From assembly GCA_029204225.1 (NCBI GenBank), contig CM055097.1:59080143-59144142 (forward strand): a DNA stretch of 64,000 nt. Direction: 5' to 3'. The DNA is from Diphasiastrum complanatum. Lineage: Eukaryota; Streptophyta; Lycopodiopsida; Lycopodiales; Lycopodiaceae. The position numbers and the translations under genes are program-made. This document shows, piece after piece, positions 45,901-49,128 of this stretch (position 1 is the first letter of the stretch; every line of letters starts with the position of its first letter). The notes under the pieces were generated by a model. It saw only the letters and a list, made by a program, of their open reading frames with translations. It was not told the DNA's origin and made no database searches.

Positions 45901-47087
45901 TTTGAATCAATATGCAAGCTAACTTTGGCCAAAATGTTGCGTAGTTCTGGACCCTGGTCAGATTATCAAAGTCCAAAGATGCTAGCTATAAGTGAAACAA
46001 TTTCAAGATATCTTGAAGTATATTAAAATTTTCAAGTTATTTTTTTTTTCTGATGCTGTTCAGGATTTTGTTTTTCTAAACTTTTTAACTGTCTTTTTAG
46101 GTTTTTATGAAAAACAAATTAGAAAATGAATTAGCGTTCCAGAATGCAGATCATACTACATAGTTACCAGGGAACATGGGAACGTGGCTTTTTAGATGTG
46201 TCACGCGTTCCCAGCGTTCTCTTGTTGGGAACGTGAGTTTGGGAACGTTCCCAAGGAATGGGAACGTGATTGGGAACACGTTCCCTGGTCAAAGTTTCTG
46301 GAAAGACTAAAAAACAAGATAATTGAAGGAGGAAGCTTTGGGAAAATGATTGGGAACGTGTTCCCTGGTCACAGTTTCTGCTAAGACCTGAAAACAATAT
46401 AGATGAGAGAGGATTGTTTGTATTATGTGTAATTTCAATATACAAAATTCTATAAATTTCAAATGTACTATGTTGACGTAGCATTCCCGTTCCTGTTCCC
46501 ATTTTCTCAGGACGTTTTTGTTCCCATTCCTCGTTCCCGTTCCCTGGTAAACTATGATGCAAAGGGTCCTAAAGTTCGTAATTTTTCACGAGAATATCAC
46601 CGTTTAATTCCCCATGTAAAAACTTGTAAATTGACACCCATTTAAAAAAAAAAGGCATACCAGGGCAAAATCCTGGGATGGAATTCGGAATGTGTTCCGG
46701 AATGCGTACTGCAATTATGAGACATATTTTCATGTGTAATCTTTTTCAGAGTATGAGTCAAATTAAAACTCACCAAACTTATGCAGTAGAAATTTGGATT
46801 TCCTGGCATGGCGACAACATTTGTAACTTTGTTGTTCATCTAGTATATCATATGCATATGATAAGAAGGGTCTTACAAATAAGATAGGAGTCAGATGATG
46901 TTAGAAACGGAATGTTTTGATTGTGTAAAGCTTTTTCCATGTGGGTGTTCCCTCTAGTTACCATTTTGTTCATTTTGACTTCCTCCTTGTGGCGTTACAA
47001 AACTAACCTATGTCTTCTTTATGTAGGTCGTGGACTTGGCCACCTTGACTGGAGCATGTGTGGTAGCTCTAGGAAATGATATTGCAG
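6584..47087 (+). CDS. LAP: Leucine aminopeptidase (M17) gene, five internal exons over 40.5 kb; both ends outside the window
   Basis: Joining 6584-6809, 7780-7906, 8076-8171, 17889-17966 and 47027-47087 gives one continuous frame of about 195 residues matching the catalytic domain of plant cytosol/plastid leucyl aminopeptidases. These are hexameric two-metal exopeptidases that remove N-terminal residues. The conserved residues are present: Lys of VGKG, Asp of TFD, Lys of NLKTG, Asp of MKFD, and Asp, Glu and Arg of NTDAEGRL. The last motif is the M17 signature. The intron phases are 2, 0, 0, 0 and the last exon ends in phase 1. The N-terminal domain exons and the C-terminal exons are not in the window. 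No exon is disrupted, so the gene looks functional in spite of transposon-filled introns. Confidence 0.95.
6810..7779 (+). other. LAP intron, 970 bp
   Basis: Starts GTATTT and ends GGTACAG. It is AT-rich and holds no coding sequence or recognisable element. Confidence 0.9.
7780..7906 (+). CDS. LAP: LAP exon with catalytic Lys and metal-binding Asp
   Basis: One base completes the Ser codon of the SGG motif. The exon then reads [15 protein letters not shown] and [15 protein letters not shown] before the donor GAG/GTGAAA. The Lys of NLK is the catalytic lysine of the family and the Asp of KFD a metal ligand. The splice is phase 2 at the left and phase 0 at the right. Confidence 0.96.
7907..8075 (+). 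other. LAP intron, 169 bp
   Basis: GTGAAA...AATAG. This is the only short intron seen in the gene. Confidence 0.9.
8076..8171 (+). CDS. LAP: LAP exon ([21 protein letters not shown])
   Basis: The exon has 32 codons, phase 0 at both ends, with acceptor AATAG and donor GAG/GTATGC. It encodes the conserved ACENM...MRPGD...ASNGKTIE segment that leads into the active-site signature in the next exon. That exon lies 9.7 kb downstream. Confidence 0.96.
8341..8455. repeat. 50-bp tandem duplication containing a hAT-like tip
   Basis: A 33-nt segment at 8371-8403 recurs at 8421-8453 (period 50), and a partial copy precedes it at 8341. Each unit contains CATAGTTACGAGGGAACAGG, close to the tip of the hAT-type element at 46159. 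It may be the remnant of an element end that was duplicated in tandem. Confidence 0.75.
8628..8808. mobile_element. Non-autonomous hAT-type element 3 (181 bp) with 8-bp target duplication
   Basis: Perfect AAGGCTCA repeats lie at 8620-8627 and 8809-8816. The element begins CATGATG and ends TACTCATG. Its interior carries at least three near-identical GGGAATGCGTTCCC palindromes and related GGGAATGTTCCC forms. The left tip is degraded compared with the right tip (inverted: CATGAGTACCAGGGAACGC). No coding capacity. Confidence 0.85.
8817..9941. other. Intron sequence, nothing recognised
   Basis: AT-rich and without a supportable open frame or repeat structure between hAT-type element 3 and the target duplication of gypsy E. 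Confidence 0.6.
9947..10337 (+). repeat. 5' LTR of gypsy E (391 bp, TG...TA)
   Basis: Begins TGTTATGGCC and ends TGCTCCTAATA. The primer binding site follows after one base. Confidence 0.95.
10339..10351 (+). other. tRNA primer binding site of gypsy E
   Basis: TGGTATCAGAGCC, complementary to the initiator-Met tRNA 3' end. Confidence 0.93.
10352..11198 (+). other. Untranslated leader of gypsy E
   Basis: No conserved reading frame. It includes CAGCGCTGCC / CAGCGCTACT motifs like those in the A-family leader. Confidence 0.65.
11199..12814 (+). pseudogene. Broken gag of gypsy E, protease domain lost
   Basis: The frame opens [11 protein letters not shown] and changes near 11370 (coiled-coil segment [18 protein letters not shown]) and again near 11680. 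The capsid-like WW(I)[12 protein letters not shown] segment follows near 11760, with further breaks near 11890 and 12055. The 12191-12814 frame has the zinc knuckle [14 protein letters not shown] and then FGPHTIF, after which related elements have the aspartic protease. Here the D-S/T-G active-site region is absent and the frame moves directly to [15 protein letters not shown] before RT. It ends at a frameshift near 12775. Confidence 0.85.
12830..14320 (+). pseudogene. Reverse transcriptase and RNase H of gypsy E, frameshifted
   Basis: After a one-base frame change near 12875 a 339-codon open frame (12884-13903) carries the RT motifs [20 protein letters not shown] and IYLDDILVF, the two catalytic aspartates, and RNase H (ETDASDQ). 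A TAG near 13903 interrupts the frame just before [23 protein letters not shown]. The next frame (13946-14320) contains a short internal repeat rich in GPSE/ASEDVA-like units before the integrase, then stops at 14320. Confidence 0.9.
14320..15104 (+). pseudogene. Integrase of gypsy E with part of the catalytic core deleted
   Basis: The zinc-binding part survives only from [21 protein letters not shown] (the CxxC half); the His half is scrambled by a frame change near 14320. After [17 protein letters not shown] the core degenerates. The segment with the second catalytic Asp (SDRDSKF in relatives) is missing, and the frame resumes at [26 protein letters not shown] with the Glu. It ends near VFL with a TAA at 15102-15104. 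Confidence 0.88.
15105..15587 (+). pseudogene. C-terminal integrase tail with chromodomain of gypsy E
   Basis: [11 protein letters not shown] and VFHVSRLK are the usual GPY/F-type end of gypsy integrases. They are followed by [12 protein letters not shown]...[19 protein letters not shown], a chromodomain of the chromovirus kind, thought to direct integration to marked chromatin. The stop is at 15585-15587, inside the 3' LTR. Confidence 0.9.
15531..15543 (+). other. Polypurine tract of gypsy E
   Basis: Purine run ATGGGGAGGAGA directly before the 3' LTR, the expected plus-strand primer site. Confidence 0.8.
15544..15951 (+). repeat. 3' LTR of gypsy E (408 bp)
   Basis: Matches the 5' LTR apart from about 13 substitutions and a 17-bp insertion (around 15789-15810) that forms an inverted repeat with neighbouring bases. 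Confidence 0.95.
15957..17888. other. Intron sequence with a diverged tandem duplication
   Basis: No coding signal. Around 17255-17450 and 17480-17660 the same word order recurs: GAGTTAGGTAGATATGCATG, later CTTCAA(T/C)TGGTGC, then an AAAG(A/G)TCAAT...GGTTAAT segment. The period is about 226 bp. Confidence 0.55.
17889..17966 (+). CDS. LAP: LAP exon with the NTDAEGRL active-site signature
   Basis: The exon has 26 codons, phase 0 at both ends, with acceptor TTTTACAG and donor [17 protein letters not shown] supplies a metal-binding Asp and Glu and the catalytic Arg. It then continues [16 protein letters not shown]. It is surrounded by long introns on both sides (9.7 and 29.1 kb). Confidence 0.97.
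17967..18946. other. Intron sequence, nothing recognised apart from a microsatellite
   Basis: AT-rich, no coding signal. A GTCT/CT repeat at 18851-18923 is listed separately. Confidence 0.6.
18851..18923. repeat. (GTCT)n followed by (CT)n microsatellite
   Basis: About eight GTCT units with one variant are followed by about 19 CT units. Confidence 0.96.
19028..19425 (+). pseudogene. Pro/Ser/Leu-rich ORF of unknown origin, first part (split by copia)
   Basis: An open frame from at least 19028 reads low-complexity [22 protein letters not shown] and PPISYFQ segments, then [23 protein letters not shown], which looks like the start of a coiled coil. It stops being host sequence at the copia insertion (19426) and resumes in the same frame at 23521. 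I do not recognise the protein. A Gag N-terminus of some LTR element is possible, because Pro/Ser-rich leaders followed by a coil are common there. Confidence 0.5.
19426..19898 (-). repeat. 3' LTR of the copia element, inner end replaced
   Basis: Matches 23048 onwards from TGTAGGAAATAG to AATTCCATT, then diverges into TATATAATAAC. The outermost U3 bases (TGTTGGAATG in element orientation) are therefore missing. It has an extra copy of a GACTATTGGCTATCCAACT-like unit near 19620-19665. Confidence 0.9.
19990..20690 (-). pseudogene. Copia hinge region between integrase and RT, copy 1
   Basis: A 229-codon open frame (20687-19998) is rich in acidic, Ser and Gln residues. It has a segment ALPLADFFG...[22 protein letters not shown]-like in layout to the copia linker that precedes RT (plain fragments: [10 protein letters not shown]). 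It shares word order with the segment at 20840-21300 ([14 protein letters not shown] against [14 protein letters not shown]). The similarity suggests a duplication. RT does not follow. Confidence 0.6.
20691..21395 (-). pseudogene. Copia hinge region, copy 2, with scrambled pieces
   Basis: Frames at 21261-21004 and 21079-20849 carry [19 protein letters not shown], repeated GQQGPSSE units, [14 protein letters not shown] and [13 protein letters not shown]. The last looks like the 'W..AM.EE' linker before copia RT. A downstream piece near 20870 ([10 protein letters not shown]) may be a fragment of the RT/RNase H junction. The order is rearranged and no frame is complete. Confidence 0.55.
21400..22146 (-). 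pseudogene. Copia integrase, catalytic Asp replaced and zinc cysteines missing
   Basis: A 249-codon frame begins with the GAG-pre-integrase motif [14 protein letters not shown]. The CxxC half expected next is missing, and the sequence moves directly to [27 protein letters not shown], the first catalytic Asp. The second catalytic position reads RTNRGGEY, with Asn where copia integrases have Asp. The Glu motif [14 protein letters not shown] is present. The frame ends in the conserved [17 protein letters not shown]...[16 protein letters not shown] region. The protein cannot be catalytically active as read. Confidence 0.9.
22192..22407 (-). pseudogene. Copia protease/GAG-pre-integrase remnant
   Basis: The frame reads [27 protein letters not shown]. 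This is the usual copia motif 'L..VLYVP.LKKNL.S' between protease and integrase. It ends [10 protein letters not shown] just upstream (in element order) of the integrase. The protease active site itself and gag are not found in 22408-23034. Confidence 0.75.
22408..23034 (-). other. Copia leader, gag deleted
   Basis: No gag or protease frame. It holds several copies of a GGGCGCCCT(C/A)CT motif (near 22690, 22765, 22853 and 23003), a feature of the leader. Confidence 0.6.
23035..23047 (-). other. tRNA primer binding site of the copia element
   Basis: The minus strand reads TGGTATCAGAGCC directly after the LTR end, complementary to initiator-Met tRNA. Confidence 0.93.
23048..23515 (-). repeat. 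5' LTR of the copia element (468 bp)
   Basis: In element orientation it begins TGTTGGAATG and ends ATTTCCTACA. TTACA follows at 23516. Confidence 0.93.
23521..23614 (+). pseudogene. Pro/Ser-rich ORF, second part after the copia insertion
   Basis: Continues the frame of 19028-19425 with [14 protein letters not shown], a TAG, then [18 protein letters not shown] and TGA. The heptad-like pattern suggests a coiled coil. It directly abuts the truncated gypsy C at about 23612. Confidence 0.5.
23612..24831 (-). pseudogene. Reverse transcriptase and RNase H of gypsy C
   Basis: The open frame from 24780 contains [45 protein letters not shown] and the RNase H motifs [13 protein letters not shown] and [10 protein letters not shown]. 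It ends at [11 protein letters not shown]. The catalytic residues are intact. A TAA separates it in frame from the upstream part. Sequence below about 23612 belongs to another ORF on the other strand. Confidence 0.92.
24832..26043 (-). pseudogene. Gag C-terminus, zinc knuckle and protease of gypsy C
   Basis: The open frame 26043-24835 (402 codons) has the Gag end, the CCHC knuckle [14 protein letters not shown] and the aspartic protease site [13 protein letters not shown]. The linker to RT ([27 protein letters not shown]) ends at an in-frame TAA, just before the RT start. Confidence 0.9.
26044..26603 (-). pseudogene. Gag N-terminal part of gypsy C
   Basis: Starts [15 protein letters not shown] at 26603. 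It has a coiled coil near residues 30-60 and the capsid motif [21 protein letters not shown]. It stops at SHLE because of a frameshift near 26050, while the next frame continues [15 protein letters not shown]. Confidence 0.9.
26604..27469 (-). other. Untranslated leader of gypsy C
   Basis: No conserved frame. A purine/pyrimidine-biased segment and CACCTCC-rich stretches lie at 26760-26930. Confidence 0.65.
27470..27482 (-). other. tRNA primer binding site of gypsy C
   Basis: The minus strand reads TGGTATCAGAGCC, two bases after the LTR-like end at 27485. A shortened copy (TGGTATCAG) follows the second LTR end at 27733-27741. Confidence 0.9.
27485..27732 (-). repeat. Partial duplicate of the gypsy C 5' LTR
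   Basis: About 248 bp repeat the inner part of the full LTR at 27744 with a period of 259 bp, including nine bases of the primer binding site. A handful of mismatches separate the copies (for example CTAGGTG against CCAGGTG, and CCGTAGG against CCGTGGG). Confidence 0.93.
27744..28191 (-). repeat. 5' LTR of gypsy C (448 bp)
   Basis: In element orientation it begins TGTTAGGGACCC and ends GAGATTGTAACA. No partner LTR is present, because the element is truncated at its 3' side. Confidence 0.85.
28200..28484 (+). pseudogene. LINE-A endonuclease C-terminal fragment
   Basis: [23 protein letters not shown] and [11 protein letters not shown] match the end of an APE-like endonuclease; SDH is the conserved histidine motif. 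The same region recurs in LINE-B (minus, near 55600) and LINE-C (59560-59660). Confidence 0.82.
28870..29745 (+). pseudogene. LINE-A reverse transcriptase, frameshifted
   Basis: The frame 28938-29504 holds the RT fingers, with the usual 'N..PIHK.GD' and 'S...IFTLK' motifs. A frame change and a small deletion near 29430-29520 lead to the palm domain at 29517-29744 with [13 protein letters not shown] and YADD. The sequence is cut after LLDIKFKI. Confidence 0.85.
29746..30059. other. Unassigned segment between LINE-A and gypsy A3
   Basis: About 310 bp without a long frame. One + frame reads [24 protein letters not shown] between stops. I cannot assign it to an element. Confidence 0.4.
30060..31061 (+). 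pseudogene. Integrase core and chromodomain of gypsy A3
   Basis: The second catalytic motif reads [10 protein letters not shown] and the Glu motif [18 protein letters not shown] at 30412-30414 and a frameshift near 30500 break it. The frame 30612-31061 has [25 protein letters not shown] and then the chromodomain [32 protein letters not shown], given here in pieces: [15 protein letters not shown] is the diagnostic part. The stop is just before the polypurine tract. Confidence 0.92.
31060..31072 (+). other. Polypurine tract of gypsy A3
   Basis: AAGGGGGAGGGAG directly before the LTR. Confidence 0.85.
31073..31430 (+). repeat. 3' LTR of gypsy A3 (358 bp)
   Basis: TGTTACGAGCACGTGACC...ATCTATTACA. 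Two changes break the 16-bp palindrome seen at the start of the A1 LTR. Confidence 0.95.
31431..32310 (-). pseudogene. hAT C-terminal exons or second hAT tail, uncertain
   Basis: Two segments look like transposase tail exons. The first is an acidic stretch, [19 protein letters not shown]...[11 protein letters not shown] (31431-31660). The second reads [30 protein letters not shown] (about 31790-31900). The second repeats the layout of the '[25 protein letters not shown]' segment at 33930-34030. It is either a second, diverged hAT copy or a duplicated exon. I cannot tell which. Confidence 0.45.
32311..33146 (-). other. hAT 3' region, Pro/Ala-rich tail
   Basis: The frame 33150-32788 is rich in Pro and Ala ([18 protein letters not shown]) and follows the acidic tail of the transposase. 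It may be its C-terminus after a frameshift. The segment 32311-32787 shows nothing recognisable. Confidence 0.45.
33147..33847 (-). pseudogene. hAT transposase C-terminal acidic/Gly-rich tail
   Basis: The exon reads [24 protein letters not shown] repeats, then [21 protein letters not shown] and a Gly/Arg/His-rich stretch. A one-base frame change lies in the GA-rich coding run near 33700. A splice-acceptor-like TTGCAG precedes it at about 33843. Acidic tails after the dimerisation domain are common in this hAT group. Confidence 0.6.
33925..34640 (-). pseudogene. hAT dimerisation domain exons
   Basis: [25 protein letters not shown] (34300-34190) and [31 protein letters not shown] (34100-33990) together form the hAT C-terminal dimerisation motif. 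A GTATGT donor and a CCACAG acceptor between them suggest an 80-bp intron. An upstream GTAAGC...GTGCAG pair (about 34635-34541) suggests another. Confidence 0.85.
34640..35183 (-). pseudogene. hAT transposase DUF659/catalytic region, 3' of the gypsy B insertion
   Basis: [52 protein letters not shown] and VRGDQF match the region after the 'CAAHCIDL' motif in plant DUF659 hAT transposases. The expected VVTDNA segment upstream is missing and a frame change lies near 35090, so this part is both deleted and shifted. Confidence 0.8.
35189..35639 (-). repeat. 3' LTR of gypsy B (451 bp, AG...CT ends)
   Basis: Begins AGTTATGAACG on the + strand and ends GTCCATAACT. The 7-bp terminal inverted repeat AGTTATG/CATAACT is at the very tip. 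Confidence 0.95.
35640..35880 (-). pseudogene. Chromodomain end of gypsy B, shifted frame
   Basis: [20 protein letters not shown] lies in a different frame from the preceding [17 protein letters not shown]. One indel near 35875 therefore separates integrase from the chromodomain remnant. Confidence 0.8.
35872..36700 (-). pseudogene. Integrase core and C-terminus of gypsy B
   Basis: The 271-codon frame has [18 protein letters not shown] (second catalytic Asp) and [18 protein letters not shown] (Glu), then [20 protein letters not shown] and DIFHVSLLR. The first catalytic Asp and the CxxC half of the zinc domain were lost in a deletion near 36700, where two frames meet. Confidence 0.9.
36700..37070 (-). 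pseudogene. End of RNase H and start of integrase zinc domain of gypsy B
   Basis: This is a different frame from RT, because of an indel near 37068. It contains [36 protein letters not shown] and [24 protein letters not shown], the HxxH half of the zinc domain. Confidence 0.88.
37071..39643 (-). pseudogene. Gag C-terminus, protease, RT and RNase H of gypsy B
   Basis: The 848-codon frame from 39517 begins inside Gag. It has the zinc knuckle [14 protein letters not shown], protease [37 protein letters not shown] and [11 protein letters not shown], and RNase [14 protein letters not shown]. Catalytic residues are intact. The same frame continues upstream to 39643, where a TAG at 39644-39646 separates it from the Gag N-terminus. 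Confidence 0.93.
39644..40123 (-). CDS. Gag N-terminus of gypsy B, ended by an in-frame TAG
   Basis: Starts [13 protein letters not shown] at 40123. A heptad region ([20 protein letters not shown]) is followed by a Pro/His/Phe-rich stretch and the capsid start [19 protein letters not shown]. The TAG lies within the capsid fold, between KTDP and [17 protein letters not shown], in the same frame as pol. It is a point mutation, or less likely a read-through site. Confidence 0.88.
   Translation of the reverse strand: MASSPTTPASHSGPLDEQFADMRDSLTLLSSRFDQMMTGFTTLQTGFATMQSQIDSLQPHGPGKAPVHSSFGSPFGLPSSSTSFGGGPHFPPNPPPGFPRPTAPESHFPQHLAPEPHFARDFRDRVQLATYSGSSDGNLLENWFAKLDTYFQIYPKTDP
40124..41127 (-). other. 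Leader of gypsy B with nested tandem repeats
   Basis: No conserved frame. A 59-bp segment at about 40622-40679 recurs at 40742-40799 (period 120). A second segment at about 40687-40741 recurs at 40927-40981 (period 240). Short AGGGCGCC / AGTAGGGCG motifs are frequent. Confidence 0.8.
41128..41139 (-). other. tRNA primer binding site of gypsy B
   Basis: The minus strand reads CGGTATCAGAGC directly after the LTR. Eleven of twelve bases match the initiator-Met type site; the first is C instead of T. Confidence 0.85.
41140..41590 (-). repeat. 5' LTR of gypsy B (451 bp)
   Basis: Same unit as 35189-35639 with about five substitutions (for example ATGGCTG/ACGGCTG, CCTAAAG/CATAAAG). Confidence 0.95.
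41596..42851 (-). pseudogene. hAT transposase N-terminal half (BED finger, DUF659 start)
   Basis: The first ATG is at 42851. The BED finger reads [22 protein letters not shown], but a TAG sits just upstream in VR-stop-VADKSNK. A Pro-rich linker is followed, after a frame change near 42480, by [21 protein letters not shown] and (after a stop near 41818) [20 protein letters not shown], both DUF659 motifs. The last bases before gypsy B join in frame with 35183. Confidence 0.85.
42852..43231 (-). other. hAT 5' terminal region with GGTACCGCGG palindromes
   Basis: A purine-rich 5' part carries GAAGGCAGGGCG-type repeats (42950-43110). The outermost 65 bp hold four copies of GGTACCGCGG/GGTACCG words, in the position of hAT transposase-binding subterminal repeats. 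The end is CCTATG at 43231. Confidence 0.7.
43232..43270. repeat. AT-rich microsatellite
   Basis: ATATATAT-type run with two interruptions. It is also the candidate target of the hAT transposon. Confidence 0.93.
43271..43354. mobile_element. Single terminus of another hAT-type element
   Basis: The end reads, inverted, CATAGTTGCACAGAAACGCG, followed by AGAAACGCGTTTCT and GAAAcACATTTCT-like palindromes. GGACTCTC follows at 43355-43362. No matching left end is seen, so the hAT transposon above may have inserted into this element and its left half is lost. Confidence 0.6.
43355..46158. other. Intron sequence with one tandem duplication
   Basis: AT-rich. No supportable gene or element apart from the repeat at 44843-45030. 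Confidence 0.6.
44843..45030. repeat. 101-bp tandem duplication
   Basis: The segment beginning TAATGCATCATAAAAATAG (44843) recurs at 44944 with only a few changes (TCATCAAAATAG, AGGATAAG). Confidence 0.9.
46159..46556. mobile_element. hAT-type element 4 (398 bp), target duplication decayed
   Basis: The ends are CATAGTTACCAGGGAAC and, inverted from the right, CATAGTTTACCAGGGAAC. Subterminal GGGAACGTGTTCCC / GGGAACACGTTCCC palindromes occur on both sides. A segment with TTGGGAAC(G/A)(T/C)GTTCCCTGGTCA is repeated with a period of about 80 bp. There is no perfect 8-bp duplication; ATGCAGAT (46144-46151) and ATGCAAAG (46557-46564) match at six of eight positions but are offset by seven bases from the tip. 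Confidence 0.75.
46557..47026. other. Intron sequence before the last LAP exon
   Basis: Includes a poly-A run and a GGAATTCGGAATGTGTTCCGGAATGCG-like stretch (46678-46706, split here as GGAATTCGG and TGTTCCGGAATGCG), reminiscent of hAT subterminal repeats but without recognisable ends. Confidence 0.55.
47027..47087 (+). CDS. LAP: LAP exon ([11 protein letters not shown])
   Basis: Acceptor ATGTAG and donor GCAG/GTAAGC. It holds 20 codons plus one base, reading [20 protein letters not shown]. The frame joins NLGVDK of the previous exon without a gap in the family alignment, although 29 kb separate them. The next exon, expected to continue after G, is not in the window. Confidence 0.96.
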
Positions 47088-47305
47088 GTAAGCATTTTAA
47101 TGCCTCTCTTGATCCGTTTTAGCTTTTTTGGTCTTGCAGAGTCTGCAACATCTTGGGAAACATGGAATGCACTATAAAGAGGTTTCCTGCTTGATGCTAA
47201 TGACATGTGAGCCTCGACATCTGAATGTTTGATATCAGGCGCTTATTAGACATCAATTGTTTGCTGAAAAGTATCATCTTTTGTCTTTATTAGTAAGACA
47301 CGAAC

Positions 47306-47934
47306 TCACTTATGAGCCAATGTTAAATGGCACGAAGAACTTAATAGTAGTTTTGCATTGGATGCATGCTGAGGAAAACGGAATTTTAGGGTTTGGAGTT
47401 TTGGATGTAATGCAACATTGGGGTCCTCATATGATATCAAGGTACAGAGTGTGACTGGGTGCTCTGGAAACAAGCTGTAATATCTCCCTCGTATCTCATA
47501 GTAAGCTGGGTATCTGAAGAAAAAATGTGACTCATCCTCTATCTCATGTGTATCACACATTCTATAGAACCGGGCCTCCCGCGGGGTACCACTATATTTG
47601 CCAGTCTTAATGGCTAGCTGATGTGAGGAATCACGAAATTGACCCATGAGTATCCACAGTTTTGTGTGAGATATTCTCCGACAAGTATCCAAATACTATA
47701 GGACATCCAGCTGAATCTAGAGATAGAAGATGTTTGTGATAGAACTCGCTCTTGGTCCCTAGTGGACCTTGCCAGGTGCTCTGGAGATATGAGAAAGAGT
47801 GTCCCTCTGAGTGTAAATGCCGAGATGAGGACAAAGCTGCTACCGCATAGTGTGTGTCTCCAACTTGGAAATCCTCCAATCACTGTATGAATGTGACAAT
47901 GTGAAACAATCAAACTGAATGGGGGAGACAACAA
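47306..47934 (-). pseudogene. LINE-B C-terminal zinc-binding tail
   Basis: RFYRMCDTHEIEDESHFFFRYPAYYEIRGRY corresponds to the zf-RVT motif (C..C...E.E.H....C) found after RT in plant LINEs. One Cys is replaced by Tyr (RYPAY). An upstream frame has ISHTKLWILMGQFRDSSHQLAIKTGKYSGTP. Confidence 0.8.
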
Positions 47935-48804
47935 ACTCCACCAATATAATCTGGTGTGGTATAGAGGGCTTAGCCCGTATCATCCGAGAGAGCATATGGA
48001 TCTAGAGTTGTGAGATGCGTGCCCAATCAGTGATTGTCAGAACAGTGCTCCATGTTTTTGTTGCGTACATGGCTGAGGGGGTAACCATAGCATCAAAGAG
48101 TCGACACTTACTAGTCGCATCCCTGATGTGTGAGCTGAAACACAGTCTCTCCAGATCTACTAATGAGGTATAGCCCTTCCGTAATCAAGAGACAGCTACC
48201 TTTCTCATATTGAAAATGGGACCAGAGAATACGACACCCAATTATGTGTAGGAGTCAACTACCTCAAGTGACTGACCGTGGTCTTAGCCACATTCACCAA
48301 CAAACCCCACTGTGTACAGAAACAAAGAAGAGCATCTAGATGCTGCTGTAGGCCCTCCCTCGTCCTCGAGAGTAAAACTACATCATCAACATATACAAGG
48401 ATAACAATAATAAGGTCATCCAATGTACAACCCTCCCCTCCATCACTCCGTATAACCTGCTCTACCTCATCTATGTATAGGCCAAGTGTAGGTGAAAGTG
48501 GACAATCTCGTTTGAACCCCAATAGTACTATCCACCTCTGGTGATATAACCCCCGCTACTCAGAATCAGCCAATAACTCGCTTGTACAATGCTACAACTG
48601 CCTATATAGTATCCTCCTGAAAGCCACGATCTCGAAGCCTCCGTATCAATAAACGTCTGGGCACAGAATCCAAGGCTTTGCGGAAATCCACAAAGCAAAA
48701 CACGTTCTCTTTTGGCACTAGCCCCCTCCATGATGGATCTCAGGGTGAAAACATGGTCTGATGTAGTATATCGTGGTTTGAAACATGCCTGGCCAATGGC
48801 ATGG
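47935..48804 (-). pseudogene. LINE-B reverse transcriptase, palm and thumb
   Basis: FKRDCPLSPTLGLYIDEVEQVI and VYVDDVVLLSRTREGLQQHLDALLCFCTQWGLLVN match LINE RT. The catalytic box is YVDD where LINE-A has YADD. Upstream pieces read DHVFTLRSIMEGA and CFVDFRKALDSVPRRLLI-like in alternate frames. The fragment starts at the gypsy A2 target duplication. Confidence 0.85.
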
Positions 48805-49128
48805 TGTAATAGATCCTAACACCACAGTAGGGCAAACACTAACTGATCCACCCAACCTTGCCTACTCCCTGATATAGAGTAAGCCCCTCCTAGCCCAGTG
48901 TGAGGACTGGTAGCATGCTACTGCCAAGTGTCGGCCACGTGGCACTGACGTGGCCGACTGCACGTCGGGACCCAACTGGGGGCCCTATCCTGCTGACAGG
49001 GTCCCTAGGCTGTGTTAGGCCCGCCATGGCTATGGACCGTGTTGGGGCACACTACTCACACTGTCTTGCCCTGTTGGTCATGTACACTGGACACAACCCT
49101 GACTGTGGTATCTGACCTATCTATGTTC
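48805..49128 (-). repeat. 3' LTR of gypsy A2, lacking the first 34 bp of U3
   Basis: Ends at CTATCTATGTTC, where integrase sequence (CCGTAGCTGAATG) begins abruptly. The missing LTR start appears inverted at 53386-53427. Confidence 0.93.

Larger units (their letters stand above)
17967..47026 (+). other. LAP giant intron, 29,060 bp
   Basis: Donor GTGGGC and acceptor ATGTAG. It contains copia, gypsy C, LINE-A, gypsy A3, a hAT transposon with gypsy B inside, and further hAT-type ends. None of these interrupts a LAP exon. Its true length in the genome is this value if the assembly is correct. Confidence 0.9.

Noticed and set aside
46144-46564. ATGCAGAT / ATGCAAAG as target duplication of hAT-type element 4
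   Set aside because: Only six of eight bases match and the left copy is seven bases away from the tip, so I report the element without a confirmed duplication.
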